Notes: generated by a model not told the origin, from the letters alone. A stretch of 64,000 nt of DNA from Pseudolactococcus sp041800635 (GCA_047833645.1 CP181259.1:558001-622000), one strand, 5' to 3'; counted from the stretch's first letter, positions 39,896 through 49,403 are shown. Numbers and translations are program-made.

Positions 39896-41233
39896 TTAGT
39901 TTTTAAAACTATGAATCGGTGCTGGAATATGACCACCACGCGCGATAAAGGCCGCAGAAGATTCTTTGTGAACGGGCATGACTGGGGCTGTCCCAAGCAG
40001 CCCACCAAATTCAATTTGCTCGCCGACTTTCCCTTTAGGAATGACCCGAACAGCAGTCGTCTTCATGTTAATCACGCCAATCGCAGCTTCATCTGCAATC
40101 ATCGCCGAAATCGTCGTCGCAGGTGTATCTCCTGGCACAGCGATCATGTCCAATCCGACACTACAAATCGCGGTCATGGCTTCAAGTTTTTCAAGATTGA
40201 GCACGCCAGCATTAACCGCCGCAATCATCCCCTCATCTTCAGAAACTGGGATGAAGGCGCCTGAGAGGCCGCCGACTTGGTTGCAGGCCATGACGCCACC
40301 TTTTTTGACTTGGTCATTCAGCAAAGCAAGGGCTGCCGTCGTCCCATGCGTCCCGACCATTTCGAGACCCATTTCTTCTAAAATACGCGCGACAGAATCG
40401 CCAACGGCTGGGGTTGGGGCAAGCGATAGATCGACGATGCCAAACTCAACGCCTAGGCGCTCTGAGGCCATTTTCCCGACAAGTTGCCCCATGCGTGTGA
40501 CTTTGAAAGCCGTTTTCTTAACCACTTCAGCGACAACATCAAAGGACTCACCCCGAACTTTTTCGAGGGCACGTTTCACGACACCAGGTCCTGAAACGCC
40601 AACGTTAATGACCAAATCAGCTTCACCAACGCCGTGGAAAGCACCGGCCATGAAAGGGTTGTCTTCAACGGCATTGGCAAAGACAACGAGTTTGGCACAA
40701 CTCATGTCGTCCAGCTTGGCTGCTTCAACGATGATCTCTCCGATGTCACGGACAGCATCCATGTTAATTCCTGTTTTAGTTGACCCAACATTGACCGAAC
40801 TACACACGTAATCAGTAGCCGCAAGCGCTTTTGGCAAAGAATCAATGAGGATTTTATCACCTTTTTGATAGCCTTTTTGGGCGAGCGCTGTAAAACCACC
40901 GATGAAGTCAATGCCGATTTCTTTGGCTGCACGGTCAAGTGCCAAAGCAAACGGTGTGTAGTCAGTCGCATCCGTTGCCGCACCGATAATCGCGATTGGC
41001 GTCACACTGACCCGTTTATTGATGATTGGAATCCCGAGTTCATCGCCAATTTCATTCCCAATTTTAACGAGGTCTCTTGCCTTGTTGGTAATTTTTTGAT
41101 AAATTTTCTCACATGCTTTATCAATGTCGCTATCAATACAATCCAAAAGAGAAATCCCCATTGTAATGGTTCGGATATCGAGATTTTCCTCTTCAATCAT
41201 ACGAATTGTTTCAAGAATTTGATTTTGTTTCAC
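39896..41233 (-). CDS. PFL family protein (UPF0210)
   Basis: A 445-residue member of the UPF0210/PFL-like family, distantly related to pyruvate formate-lyase, without known function. Visible features are VNVGSTKTGINMDAVR, GVGEADLVINVGVSGPGVVKRAL and the C-terminal GGHIPAPIHSFKN. It is normally found beside an ACT-domain protein, as here; the two probably act together in sensing or metabolism of an amino acid. Confidence 0.9.
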   Translation of the reverse strand: MKQNQILETIRMIEEENLDIRTITMGISLLDCIDSDIDKACEKIYQKITNKARDLVKIGNEIGDELGIPIINKRVSVTPIAIIGAATDATDYTPFALALDRAAKEIGIDFIGGFTALAQKGYQKGDKILIDSLPKALAATDYVCSSVNVGSTKTGINMDAVRDIGEIIVEAAKLDDMSCAKLVVFANAVEDNPFMAGAFHGVGEADLVINVGVSGPGVVKRALEKVRGESFDVVAEVVKKTAFKVTRMGQLVGKMASERLGVEFGIVDLSLAPTPAVGDSVARILEEMGLEMVGTHGTTAALALLNDQVKKGGVMACNQVGGLSGAFIPVSEDEGMIAAVNAGVLNLEKLEAMTAICSVGLDMIAVPGDTPATTISAMIADEAAIGVINMKTTAVRVIPKGKVGEQIEFGGLLGTAPVMPVHKESSAAFIARGGHIPAPIHSFKN

Positions 41234-41282
41234 TTAGGTGACCTTTCTGATAAATCGTCTACTGAGTTAATGGTGCTTGAGA

Positions 41283-41549
41283 TTAAAGTTGGTGCATGGC
41301 CTCGAAAATCGCTTCATTCATGATTTTAATATCAACTTTCAAACTTTCACCTAGAGCTTCAAGATTCGTCTTCACTTCTGGGAATGCTTCAGTTGCTTCA
41401 AGTTCAACCACCATGTTCATGGTAAAAAAGCCGTCCATGATAGTTTGCGAAATGTCGATGATGTTCACATCAAGTTCTGTCAAACGTGTTGATACCCCTG
41501 CTACGATACCCGTTTTGTCTTTTCCGATAACTGTCACAATTGCGCGCAT
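41283..41549 (-). CDS. ACT domain-containing protein (UPF0237)
   Basis: An 88-residue protein consisting of one ACT domain (VIGKDKTGIVAGVSTRLTEL and ISQTIMDGFFTMNMVVEL), of the GcvR-like UPF0237 group, expected to bind an amino acid. It lies 49 bases upstream of the PFL-family gene. A structured element precedes it. Confidence 0.92.
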   Translation of the reverse strand: MRAIVTVIGKDKTGIVAGVSTRLTELDVNIIDISQTIMDGFFTMNMVVELEATEAFPEVKTNLEALGESLKVDIKIMNEAIFEAMHQL

Positions 41550-41576
41550 TAGATTCTCCTTTTAAGCTGTTGAGGC

Positions 41577-41666
41577 GACTGATTTGAAGCTAGGAAAATA
41601 CAGAGGAGTCAAAACGACCACCGGTCGTGCGAACAAATCAGCTATTTTCCTAGGTTTCAGACAGTC
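41577..41666. repeat. structured intergenic element upstream of the ACT gene
   Basis: CTAGGAAAATA (41590) pairs perfectly with TATTTTCCTAG (41643); within it ACGACC-ACC-GGTCGT forms a hairpin; and CTGATTTG (41579) can pair with CAAATCAG (41634), crossing the main stem. It shares TAGGAAAATA with the second atpA/atpH copy. No gene is present. Confidence 0.7.
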
Positions 41667-41730
41667 GAGACTCAGTTCCTACCTATTTTTTGATATAATA
41701 GTTAGTAACATTATATCACAAAATAGGCCT

Positions 41731-41745
41731 AATTTTTAGAAAATT
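41731..41745. promoter_or_regulatory. CodY-box-like sequence upstream of menA
   Basis: AATTTTTAGAAAATT differs from the CodY consensus AATTTTCWGAAAATT at one position and lies 33 bases before menA. Confidence 0.45.
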
Positions 41746-41777
41746 TTGTCATTTAGGCTTTTAGGACAGAGGAACCC

Positions 41778-42719
41778 ATGACTTTCAAGACTTTTCTGAA
41801 TTTCACGCGCATTCAGACCCTGCCAGCGGCACTTTTATCGCCGATTGCTGGTGTGATTTTCGCACTTTATACCTTTGATAGCTTTCATCTGCTACCGACG
41901 CTGCTATTTTTCATCGGCCTCATCGCCATCAATCTCTTTGTCAGTGCCTGGAATAATCTGATGGATTACAAAAAAGCGCTCGATCCTGACTACAAAACCC
42001 ACGAAAATATCCTGTCGACGCGCAACATCGCCCCTAGCTTGGCACTCAAAATTTGTTTAGCCTTGCTTGCCATTGACCTGATCGTCGGCATCGCGGTTGT
42101 CCTGACGACCAATATCGCCATTTTGCCCATTGGCGCCCTTTGCTTCATCATCGCTATTTTCTACACCTTCGGTCCTTTTGCCTTCTCGCGTTTCCCGCTG
42201 GGCGAGGTGCTCGCCGGTTTTGCTGAGGGACTTTGCGGCTTCTTCTTCGGCATCTACGTCAACGCTTTCGACGCTAATTTCTTCACAGCTTCTTTTCAGC
42301 AATGGACGCTAACTTTTAACATCGATTTCGCGACGCTCATACCCATTGGCCTGGTGGGGATGATGTGCTTCTGTATGAATTTCAATGTTATGTTGGCGGA
42401 TAATATCTGTGATTTAGCGCAAGATGAAAAAAATGGTCGCTTGACTCTCCCGCATTTTATTGGTGTGCACAACGCTTTGAGGCTGTTTGTGAGTATGTAT
42501 GGTCTGGCCTGTTTCGTTGTTCTGGTAGGCGTGATGACGGGTGTGCTACCGAAGACGACCCTGCTCATGAGTTTGGTCTCGCCTTTGATTATCCGAAATG
42601 TCAACAAATTCCTGAAAAAACAGGATAAAAGTCAAACTTTCATCCTGTCTGTCAATAATTTGATGATTTATAATGGCGCTCTGGCGATTACGATTGCACT
42701 TGGATTGATTTGGGGATAA
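41778..42719 (+). CDS. menA: 1,4-dihydroxy-2-naphthoate polyprenyltransferase MenA
   Basis: A UbiA-family membrane enzyme that prenylates dihydroxynaphthoate in menaquinone synthesis. 313 residues with eight or nine transmembrane helices; the first polyprenyl-diphosphate site is NNLMDYKKALDPDYK (near 56) and the second NVMLADNICDLAQDEKNGR (near 208). An AGAGGA site precedes the ATG. Menaquinone points to a respiratory or redox-shuttle capacity. No other men genes are in the window. Confidence 0.88.
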   Translation: MTFKTFLNFTRIQTLPAALLSPIAGVIFALYTFDSFHLLPTLLFFIGLIAINLFVSAWNNLMDYKKALDPDYKTHENILSTRNIAPSLALKICLALLAIDLIVGIAVVLTTNIAILPIGALCFIIAIFYTFGPFAFSRFPLGEVLAGFAEGLCGFFFGIYVNAFDANFFTASFQQWTLTFNIDFATLIPIGLVGMMCFCMNFNVMLADNICDLAQDEKNGRLTLPHFIGVHNALRLFVSMYGLACFVVLVGVMTGVLPKTTLLMSLVSPLIIRNVNKFLKKQDKSQTFILSVNNLMIYNGALAITIALGLIWG

Positions 42720-42731
42720 TTTTTAAGTTAT

Positions 42732-42761
42732 AAAAAGCATTTGTTTGATGACAGGCTTTTT
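42732..42761 (+). terminator. possible terminator of menA
   Basis: AAAAAGC and GCTTTTT flank a 16-base loop soon after the stop codon. Confidence 0.45.
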
Positions 42762-42780
42762 ATTTTGGCTTGAATTTCAT

Positions 42781-42955
42781 TTGTAGATTAAATTTGATGG
42801 AAATTACGATAAAAATCAACTTGTAAGTTAAATTTGATGGGAAATCAGACTAAAATCAATTTGTAAGTGAAATTTGATTTAAAATCAGACGAAAATCAAC
42901 TTGTAAATGAAATTTAACGAAAAATCAAACTAAAATCAACTTGTAAATGAAATTC
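42781..42955. repeat. 40-bp tandem repeat, 4.4 copies
   Basis: Units start TTGTAARTKAAATTT and end AAAATCAA at 42781, 42821, 42861 and 42901, each exactly 40 bases, plus a 15-base partial unit at 42941. They are contiguous, with no spacers. They fill most of the 302-base gap between the convergent menA and helicase genes. Confidence 0.93.
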
Positions 42956-42989
42956 GGTACATTCGACTATATTACTTTAATTGAAATAT

Positions 42990-43019
42990 AACCCAACGAA
43001 AATAGTTGAGTTATTTTTT
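42990..43019 (+). terminator. hairpin between the tandem repeat and the helicase gene
   Basis: AACCCAAC and GTTGAGTT form a stem with a 7-base loop and a T run on the plus strand; it could end transcription from either side. Confidence 0.6.
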
Positions 43020-43021
43020 AA

Positions 43022-45895
43022 TTATTCGATGCTTGTCAAATACTTATACAATTTATAATCAACAGCTTCTAAAAATTTCAGGTGCATTTCAACCACTGAT
43101 TTAGTTTTGCCATCATTTGTCGGTTTATGAAGCTCTACGATAGTATTCAACTGTGGCTCGACTTTCCCAAGATAGTAGAAGTCAGTTCCTTCATCATCAG
43201 ACTTTTTGACAAAAATATGCATATTTAACCCAGATACATAGTAGTCTAAAATTGCTTTTACTTCTGGGGAGCTCATTGTCCTAGGCGCCTTAGTATACCA
43301 CTTCAATAAATTTGGAGAGAGAAGCTCATCTTCATACGCCATCATAGCACCACTGAATTCAGCTCCTTTTTCTAGAGTAATGAAAATAGCAAATTCAACA
43401 TCTTTTCGTACGTAACCACCAATATTTTGATCAATTAGCTGTTTGTCCCAATTCAAAAGTCGAATGGTATCTCTTCTTCGATACTTTTTATACAATGTAA
43501 AAACTCTACTTTTATCATAGCTTTCACTTTTAATAAGGCTCGCAGATAACAAATCTTCTAACAAAGATTTGAAATATCCATTATTCAAAAGCGCTTTTTT
43601 CATACCAACTGATAATTGTATCTTTTGACCAACTTCAATTATTTCTCCCCCACTATAAGTTTCAGCAAGTAGCCCTGTAAAGAAGTTTAAGCTTAGTGTA
43701 TTTAAAACAGAATCAATTGTCTTCTCTTGTGCATCTAATCCGTAACTTTGGAATAAAACTTTAATTTCTTCTCTATTAAGCTCTCTTCCTTTGACCATTT
43801 CAGATAGTAAGAGAATATCTTGTTTACGAACTCCTGTTAAAAATTCCCGAGAAATAATCATCAAGTATTTATTCTCTAGTTCTGAAATATGTCCTATCGC
43901 ATCATCATTTTTCAATAAGAAATCATAATACGTCTTGATATTAGAAACTTTTCCACTGACAATGAGATATGGATCAATAGATTTTTGTTCTATGAAATCA
44001 ACTAACATGGGAACACGATTTAACCGAATTTTTAATTTTGCATAAGCATCTTTTATGGATTTCATACTATCTAGTTTGACATCATCAATTGCCTTATAAA
44101 TTCGTTCTTTAGCAATCGCTTCAAAGTTAATTGATGAAATTCCAGTTATATAATTTGTATCAAAAGTACCTTTTCTCAACGAGTCCTTATTGTAACTCAT
44201 GTCTCCCGATAAGGCCATTGGAATCATATAGTTGTTTTTATAATTACCTATAAAATCAATTATTGTTACATAATCTTTTGAATCATGTTTACGCAGACCA
44301 CGACCAAGTTGTTGAATAAAAATAATGCTTGATTGAGTATTTCTTAACATGATAATTTGATTAACCGACGGAATATCAATTCCTTCATTAAAGATATCAA
44401 CCGTAAATATGTAATCTAATTCACCGTTCTCTAGCCTTTCAACTACTTCTTCTCTTTTCGAGATAGAGTCTTCTCCCGAAAGAAAGGCTGTATAGAACCC
44501 TCGATTGTTGAATATTTCTGAAAGCTTTTTAGCTTCTTCTTTTCTTGAACAAAAAACTAACCCTCTGATTTTATGACGTGATACACCATAATACTGGATT
44601 TTTTCGATGATAAATTTAACACGTTCCTCTGCTACTAAATCCTCAAATTTTGTCGTCTCTTCAATTATCACACCATCTTTTTCATAGTCAGTAACACCAA
44701 AGTAATGAAATGGGCAAAGTAACTCTTCCTCCAAAGCTTCTTGAAGACGAATTTCATAAGCAATATTGTAATCGAATAATTCAAATATATTAAAGTTATC
44801 TGTTCGCTCAGGCGTCGCTGTCATTCCCATTAGAAATTTCGGATCAAAATAATCAATAACCTTATGGTAACTAACAGCACCAGCTTTATGAACTTCATCA
44901 ATTAATATATAATCAAAATCATTTTTTGAAAACAAATTAAGTATTTGAGGTTTTGAAATTGTTTGAACCGTTGCGAATAGATATTTAGCCGTAATATCTT
45001 TTGAACTTCCAGATAAGATTCCGAAATCTTCATCCGATCCTCCAATAACCATCTTAAAAGTTTTGATTGCAGATTTTAAAATTTGTTCTCTGTGAACAAT
45101 AAAAAGCATTTTTGAAGGGTTCACCTGTCGAACATCAAAAGCAGATAAATACGTTTTGCCCGTTCCAGTAGCCGAAATGACTAGCCCCTTATTTTCACCT
45201 TCACTTCTCAAGTTTACTAAGTTTTCTAGGGCTTTTTCCTGCATTACATTGGGACGAGCTAATGAATAATTTGCTTTCTCATCCTGTACGTTTGTCACAA
45301 GTTTTTCTCTAGTTAGTGATTGCCAATTTTTAGCGTACCTTTCCACCCAATTTTCAGTTAAAGGTAAGGCTTCATGCCACATTCTTTCTAATTCTTTTTT
45401 TGACTCACGTAACACTTCACCGTTTTCAAGACTTGTTAATCGAACATTCCATTCAATATTTTTCTTTAAAGCATTTGCTGTCAAATTAGAGCTGCCGATT
45501 ATTAAAGAATGATAACCATTTTGCTCAAATAAATACCCCTTAACATGAAAGCCTTCTTTTTCAACAATTCTAACGTCAATATTTTCAATCTCTAGTAAAC
45601 TACGAAAAACATCCGGATTGTTAAAACCTAGATAATTACTCGTCATTAATCGGCCGCGTATGCCCTTCTTAGCCAAATCAGCAAAATGTGTTTTCAAAAA
45701 GCATAAGCCAGACTGCGTCACAAAGGCAACCGAAATAAAAAAATCTGTACAGGTATCAAGTTCATCTTGTAAAGCATTTTGAGCAAATATATGATTCTTC
45801 TGATCGTTTGTAATTAATTTATGTTGATGAAGCTGTGATGTCTCTATTGTATAATCAAGAAATGCTTTTTTTGCTGCACTTTCTACAAATTCCAC
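43022..45895 (-). CDS. PLD-like nuclease / SF2 helicase / DUF3427 protein
   Basis: A 957-residue protein. Residues 45-150 are a phospholipase-D-like domain with FHVKGYLF (HxK at 117-119) and GSSNLTANALKKNIEWN. Residues about 215-560 are a superfamily-2 helicase: Walker A SATGTGKT (241-248), DEVH (333-336), TATPERTD, and motif VI QQLGRGLRKH. The remainder matches the position of DUF3427. This architecture is recurrent in bacterial accessory and defence regions. It is probably co-transcribed with the upstream NUDIX gene (18 bases apart). The base composition is AT-rich compared with the flanking menA and FAD genes, suggesting acquisition. Confidence 0.87.
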   Translation of the reverse strand: MEFVESAAKKAFLDYTIETSQLHQHKLITNDQKNHIFAQNALQDELDTCTDFFISVAFVTQSGLCFLKTHFADLAKKGIRGRLMTSNYLGFNNPDVFRSLLEIENIDVRIVEKEGFHVKGYLFEQNGYHSLIIGSSNLTANALKKNIEWNVRLTSLENGEVLRESKKELERMWHEALPLTENWVERYAKNWQSLTREKLVTNVQDEKANYSLARPNVMQEKALENLVNLRSEGENKGLVISATGTGKTYLSAFDVRQVNPSKMLFIVHREQILKSAIKTFKMVIGGSDEDFGILSGSSKDITAKYLFATVQTISKPQILNLFSKNDFDYILIDEVHKAGAVSYHKVIDYFDPKFLMGMTATPERTDNFNIFELFDYNIAYEIRLQEALEEELLCPFHYFGVTDYEKDGVIIEETTKFEDLVAEERVKFIIEKIQYYGVSRHKIRGLVFCSRKEEAKKLSEIFNNRGFYTAFLSGEDSISKREEVVERLENGELDYIFTVDIFNEGIDIPSVNQIIMLRNTQSSIIFIQQLGRGLRKHDSKDYVTIIDFIGNYKNNYMIPMALSGDMSYNKDSLRKGTFDTNYITGISSINFEAIAKERIYKAIDDVKLDSMKSIKDAYAKLKIRLNRVPMLVDFIEQKSIDPYLIVSGKVSNIKTYYDFLLKNDDAIGHISELENKYLMIISREFLTGVRKQDILLLSEMVKGRELNREEIKVLFQSYGLDAQEKTIDSVLNTLSLNFFTGLLAETYSGGEIIEVGQKIQLSVGMKKALLNNGYFKSLLEDLLSASLIKSESYDKSRVFTLYKKYRRRDTIRLLNWDKQLIDQNIGGYVRKDVEFAIFITLEKGAEFSGAMMAYEDELLSPNLLKWYTKAPRTMSSPEVKAILDYYVSGLNMHIFVKKSDDEGTDFYYLGKVEPQLNTIVELHKPTNDGKTKSVVEMHLKFLEAVDYKLYKYLTSIE

Positions 45896-45913
45896 TATTA
45901 AGACCTTCCTAAT

Positions 45914-46315
45914 TTATATATTTTCCATTTTTTTAAGTTCAGATACTGTTGGTATATCCGCAGGAGCCCATTCTAATTGCTCTAATTCATCTTGCTTCAA
46001 CCACTTTATTGCAATATGTTCGGTTAAAGTCGGCATCCCTTTTTTAATATAGCATATAAATGTCGTTAAATTGACAATGCCAAATTCATATTCAAAGCTT
46101 GTCGAAATGAACTTCTCAGGCTCATCAGATATTTCAAATAAAAGTTCTTCACGAATTTCTCTCTTTAGTGCTTGAGTAGCCGTTTCACCGGATTCAATCT
46201 TTCCACCTGGAAATTCCCAAAAACCTGCTAAACTTTTATCATAACCACGTTGCGCACATAAAATTTTACCATTTTTTACAATAATCGCACCCACCACATT
46301 AATCTGCCTTTTCAT
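45914..46315 (-). CDS. NUDIX hydrolase (MutT-like nucleoside triphosphate pyrophosphohydrolase)
   Basis: A 133-residue NUDIX protein with the box GGKIESGETATQALKREIREEL (residues about 37-58; its core REIREEL is intact) and the VVGAIIVKNGKILCAQRG opening typical of MutT/CTP pyrophosphohydrolases. It cleaves (deoxy)nucleoside triphosphates or oxidised forms. It precedes and is likely co-transcribed with the PLD-helicase gene. Confidence 0.92.
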   Translation of the reverse strand: MKRQINVVGAIIVKNGKILCAQRGYDKSLAGFWEFPGGKIESGETATQALKREIREELLFEISDEPEKFISTSFEYEFGIVNLTTFICYIKKGMPTLTEHIAIKWLKQDELEQLEWAPADIPTVSELKKMENI

Positions 46316-46609
46316 AATAACGTTCCCACTTTATCTAATTTTTTATTCCATAATACATTTATAACAAATACTACTTGATGCTCAAAATCATTATATCATG
46401 AAATAATCTAAGATAACTTCTTTAGCCAGACGATATAAAAATAAAATACTATTAGTTCATCTAATCTGTAGATGATACTTAAAAATTGGCTTTTTCCTTT
46501 TCATTTAAAATCATAAATATCTAACAATTAATTTCAAACATCTTGATAATAAGATATGACTGATTCACTTGAATAAGCTATTCTTAAGCATTGAGATATT
46601 ACTCATAAT
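46316..46609. other. AT-rich gap upstream of the NUDIX/helicase pair
   Basis: The stretch is very AT-rich. It must carry the NUDIX promoter, for which TATAAT-like boxes exist on the minus strand. I see no gene, repeat or RNA structure apart from the terminator at its far end. Confidence 0.5.
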
Positions 46610-46640
46610 AAAAAAGTTTACCCTGAACGGATAAACTTTA
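46610..46640 (-). terminator. terminator of the FAD-dependent protein gene
   Basis: On the minus strand AAAGTTTA and TAAACTTT flank an 11-base loop and are followed by T. Confidence 0.65.
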
Positions 46641-46650
46641 ATCACTTCTG

Positions 46651-48252
46651 TCAGCCTCCAACAGGCGAAAACGCCCCAATCAAAGCCTCAGCACATTTCA
46701 AGCCGTCAATGGCAGCTGAAACAATCCCGCCTGCAAAGCCAGCCCCTTCACCACTCGGATAAATGCCTTTGGTTGAGACAGATTGGAAACTGTCCTCATC
46801 TCGATTAATCCGCAAGGGCGATGACGAACGCGACTCAACACCTGTCATTACAGCATCTGCCATGGCAAAACCATAGAGTTTCTTATCCAATCCCGTCAGG
46901 GCTTCTCTCAAGGCTTCTGTGATATAGTCAGGAAACAGCGCTGACAAATCCGTTGGCTTAACGCCTAAAGAATAGCTTGGTGTGACACTTGCCATTGCGG
47001 TTGATGGTTGTTTTTTGAGGAAATCCCCGACCAATTGGGCTGGTGCTTGATAGGTACTACCACCTAACTCAAAGGCCTTCTGCTCTAATTCTCGTTGGAA
47101 GGCAATACCTGCCAGAGGATGATCGCTGCCAAAATCTTCCGGAAAGACTTGGACTAAAAGCCCGCTGTTGGCGTTGTTTTGATTCCTTGCGTGTTCACTC
47201 ATGCCATTGGTCACGAGGTGGCCTGCCTCAGATGCTGACGCGACGACAAGACCACCCGGACACATGCAAAAAGTGTAAACACCACGGCCGTTGCTGGCCT
47301 TGTAGGTCAAGCGATATTCCGCAGCGCCAAGTCTGGGATGCCCCACGAATTCCTTATACTGGGCACGATTGACGACTTCTTGCGGATGCTCCACGCGAAC
47401 GCCAACCGCAAACGGCTTAGCCGTCATCTTCACGCCATCCGCATAAAGCTCGCTAAACGTATCACGCGCGCTATGGCCAATCGCCAAAATCGCCTGTTCA
47501 GCCAAAATTTCTTCACCCGTCGTCAGAACCAAGCCTTGCAGCTGACCATCCGAAATCTTGAAGTTTTTAACCTGCGTCTTAAACCGCACCTCGCCACCCA
47601 GCGCGATGATTTCCTTGCGGATATTTTTCACGATATCGCGCAACAAATCCGTTCCAACATGCGGATGCGCCTTGTAGAGAATCTCCTCTGGCGCGCCAGC
47701 ATTGACGAACTCCGTCAGCACCTTGCGGCCACGCAAATCTTTGACACGACTGGTCAACTTCCCATCCGAAAACGTCCCAGCGCCACCCTCGCCAAACTGC
47801 ACGTTCGACTGAGGATTTAACGCCCCTTTTGTCCAGAATGCGTCTATGGATTTAACACGCTCATCGACGGCTTCGCCGCGTTCCAGAACGAGAGGCTTGT
47901 AGCCCATTTGCGCTAATAAGAGTGCAGCATACATACCAGCCGGACCGAAACCGATAACGACTGGTCGGTGTGACAGCTTCTTAGTCCCAATTTTGGGATT
48001 TTTGTAAGTCAAATCCGGTGAGGGTGCCACATTTTTATACTTGCCAGTCAAAAATTTACTCTCATCTTTGAGTGTCACATCTACCGTGTAGATAAAGTTG
48101 ATTTCACCACGTTTTCTGGCATCAATCGATTCCTTGTAGATCCTGAAATCCAGCATATCAGTCGGACGAATTTTCAACTTTTTAGCCACTTGAGTTTTGA
48201 CCGCTGACAACTCGTCATGGATTGAAATTTTGATTTGTGTGATTCTTAGCAT
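46651..48252 (-). CDS. FAD-dependent oxidoreductase of unknown substrate
   Basis: A 533-residue protein annotated in many Firmicutes as FAD-dependent protein or dehydrogenase. After about 95 residues (a domain with KISIHDELSAVKTQVAKKL near the start) comes the dinucleotide fold VIGFGPAGMYAALLLAQMG with LERG, then GEGGAGTFSDGKLTSR, and a C-terminal FAD motif GIYPSGEGAGFAGGI. No signal peptide. Possible role in redox or RNA metabolism cannot be assigned. It is 26 bases downstream of the EEP-domain gene. Confidence 0.85.
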   Translation of the reverse strand: MLRITQIKISIHDELSAVKTQVAKKLKIRPTDMLDFRIYKESIDARKRGEINFIYTVDVTLKDESKFLTGKYKNVAPSPDLTYKNPKIGTKKLSHRPVVIGFGPAGMYAALLLAQMGYKPLVLERGEAVDERVKSIDAFWTKGALNPQSNVQFGEGGAGTFSDGKLTSRVKDLRGRKVLTEFVNAGAPEEILYKAHPHVGTDLLRDIVKNIRKEIIALGGEVRFKTQVKNFKISDGQLQGLVLTTGEEILAEQAILAIGHSARDTFSELYADGVKMTAKPFAVGVRVEHPQEVVNRAQYKEFVGHPRLGAAEYRLTYKASNGRGVYTFCMCPGGLVVASASEAGHLVTNGMSEHARNQNNANSGLLVQVFPEDFGSDHPLAGIAFQRELEQKAFELGGSTYQAPAQLVGDFLKKQPSTAMASVTPSYSLGVKPTDLSALFPDYITEALREALTGLDKKLYGFAMADAVMTGVESRSSSPLRINRDEDSFQSVSTKGIYPSGEGAGFAGGIVSAAIDGLKCAEALIGAFSPVGG

Positions 48253-48278
48253 AGGTCTCTTTTCATTTGTGAGTTGCT

Positions 48279-49322
48279 TTAATTTGTTGCGCTTAATTCA
48301 AAAGTCATCACCACTGGATTGTGGTCACTTGATTTAAAGTTATTTTGAATGGTCTGGATGCTCAAGCTCTTGATATTTTCTGATACCAGAAAGCCATCGA
48401 TCACGCCTAATGTAGACTGGTCACCATAAGCCGTCCCATTGCTACGGACTGAAGGCGCATTCGTTGGTGCAACGACCCGCAGCTTGTGAGATAATTTTTC
48501 CGTCGGAAATGGCTTCATCCAAGTCAATTCAGGATGTGCCTCACCCGATAAAACATGGTTATAATCCCCACCACAAATCACATAATCTCCAGCATCAGCA
48601 TGTGCTTTCATATTGTCGAAAAGCTTGGTCAACTGCGCAGCCTGAATCACCTCATCTTTGATGAAAGCAGACAAATGGACATTATATATGAAGAGTTTCT
48701 TACCATTGTCAACCGCTACTTCACTCACACTAAAGGCACGGTCAAGGTCGAAAAATTTATTGAAATTCGTCTCTATCGGTAGGCGATAGCGTGTGGCTTG
48801 AATGATCTGACCTTTGGATAAAGTCAGCAGACCTGACTTGGCCTTGCCAATCGGCTGTGTAACAGGATAAAACAAATAAGCAGAATGATAGTTGTTAGCA
48901 AAACTACTATTGTATTCAGGATTTTTAGTCCTGAAGAAGTCGGGCTGGTCTACTCTAAATGATCGATCACCCTCGTAGTCAACTTCTTGCAAGTTAACAA
49001 AGTCAGGGTTTTCAGACGTTAAAAGACGATGATCCTCTGTTAAATTTGCTAGGACATCTGCCTTTGAGCGCGCACGGACTTCCTTGCCACCATCCATAAA
49101 GAAAGTGTAGTCAGCAGGATAAGCACCATAACCAATGTTAAAGGTCATGATTTTATAGGCTTGATTGGCTGAAATTTGTTTTGAGTGCTCTGCCTTTTTA
49201 ATGGGCAAGGTCTGCTTGTCAGGTAGGCGGTTATATTGCAGGTAAACGTAGGCGATATAAATACCTGCGATCAATATCAGCAGTACAAGCAAACTTAAAA
49301 TAATTTTTATCATGTTTCTCAT
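48279..49322 (-). CDS. membrane-anchored endonuclease/exonuclease/phosphatase (EEP) family protein
   Basis: The 347 residues start with a transmembrane helix (about 5-28) followed by an extracellular EEP domain: IMTFNIGYGAYP, NLQEVDYEGDRS (catalytic Glu), YNVHLSAF, GGDYNHVLSG (catalytic Asp/Asn) and the final SDHNPVVMTFEL (catalytic His). Relatives act on DNA, sphingomyelin or phosphoesters; an outward-facing phosphodiesterase or nuclease is the likely role. Confidence 0.87.
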   Translation of the reverse strand: MRNMIKIILSLLVLLILIAGIYIAYVYLQYNRLPDKQTLPIKKAEHSKQISANQAYKIMTFNIGYGAYPADYTFFMDGGKEVRARSKADVLANLTEDHRLLTSENPDFVNLQEVDYEGDRSFRVDQPDFFRTKNPEYNSSFANNYHSAYLFYPVTQPIGKAKSGLLTLSKGQIIQATRYRLPIETNFNKFFDLDRAFSVSEVAVDNGKKLFIYNVHLSAFIKDEVIQAAQLTKLFDNMKAHADAGDYVICGGDYNHVLSGEAHPELTWMKPFPTEKLSHKLRVVAPTNAPSVRSNGTAYGDQSTLGVIDGFLVSENIKSLSIQTIQNNFKSSDHNPVVMTFELSATN

Positions 49323-49379
49323 CCCTTTATTATACTAAAAAATCAGTTATTATGCGTGGTTGCTTTATATGATAACACA

Positions 49380-49403
49380 AAAAAACGCTTCAAGCGCTTC
49401 TTT
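49380..49403 (-). terminator. terminator of the fab/acc operon
   Basis: On the minus strand a short stem around AGCGCT-TGA-AGCGTT is followed by a run of T immediately after accA. Confidence 0.6.

Noticed and set aside
42781..42955. Possible CRISPR array
   Set aside because: The 40-base units are directly adjacent with no unique spacers and no cas genes are nearby.
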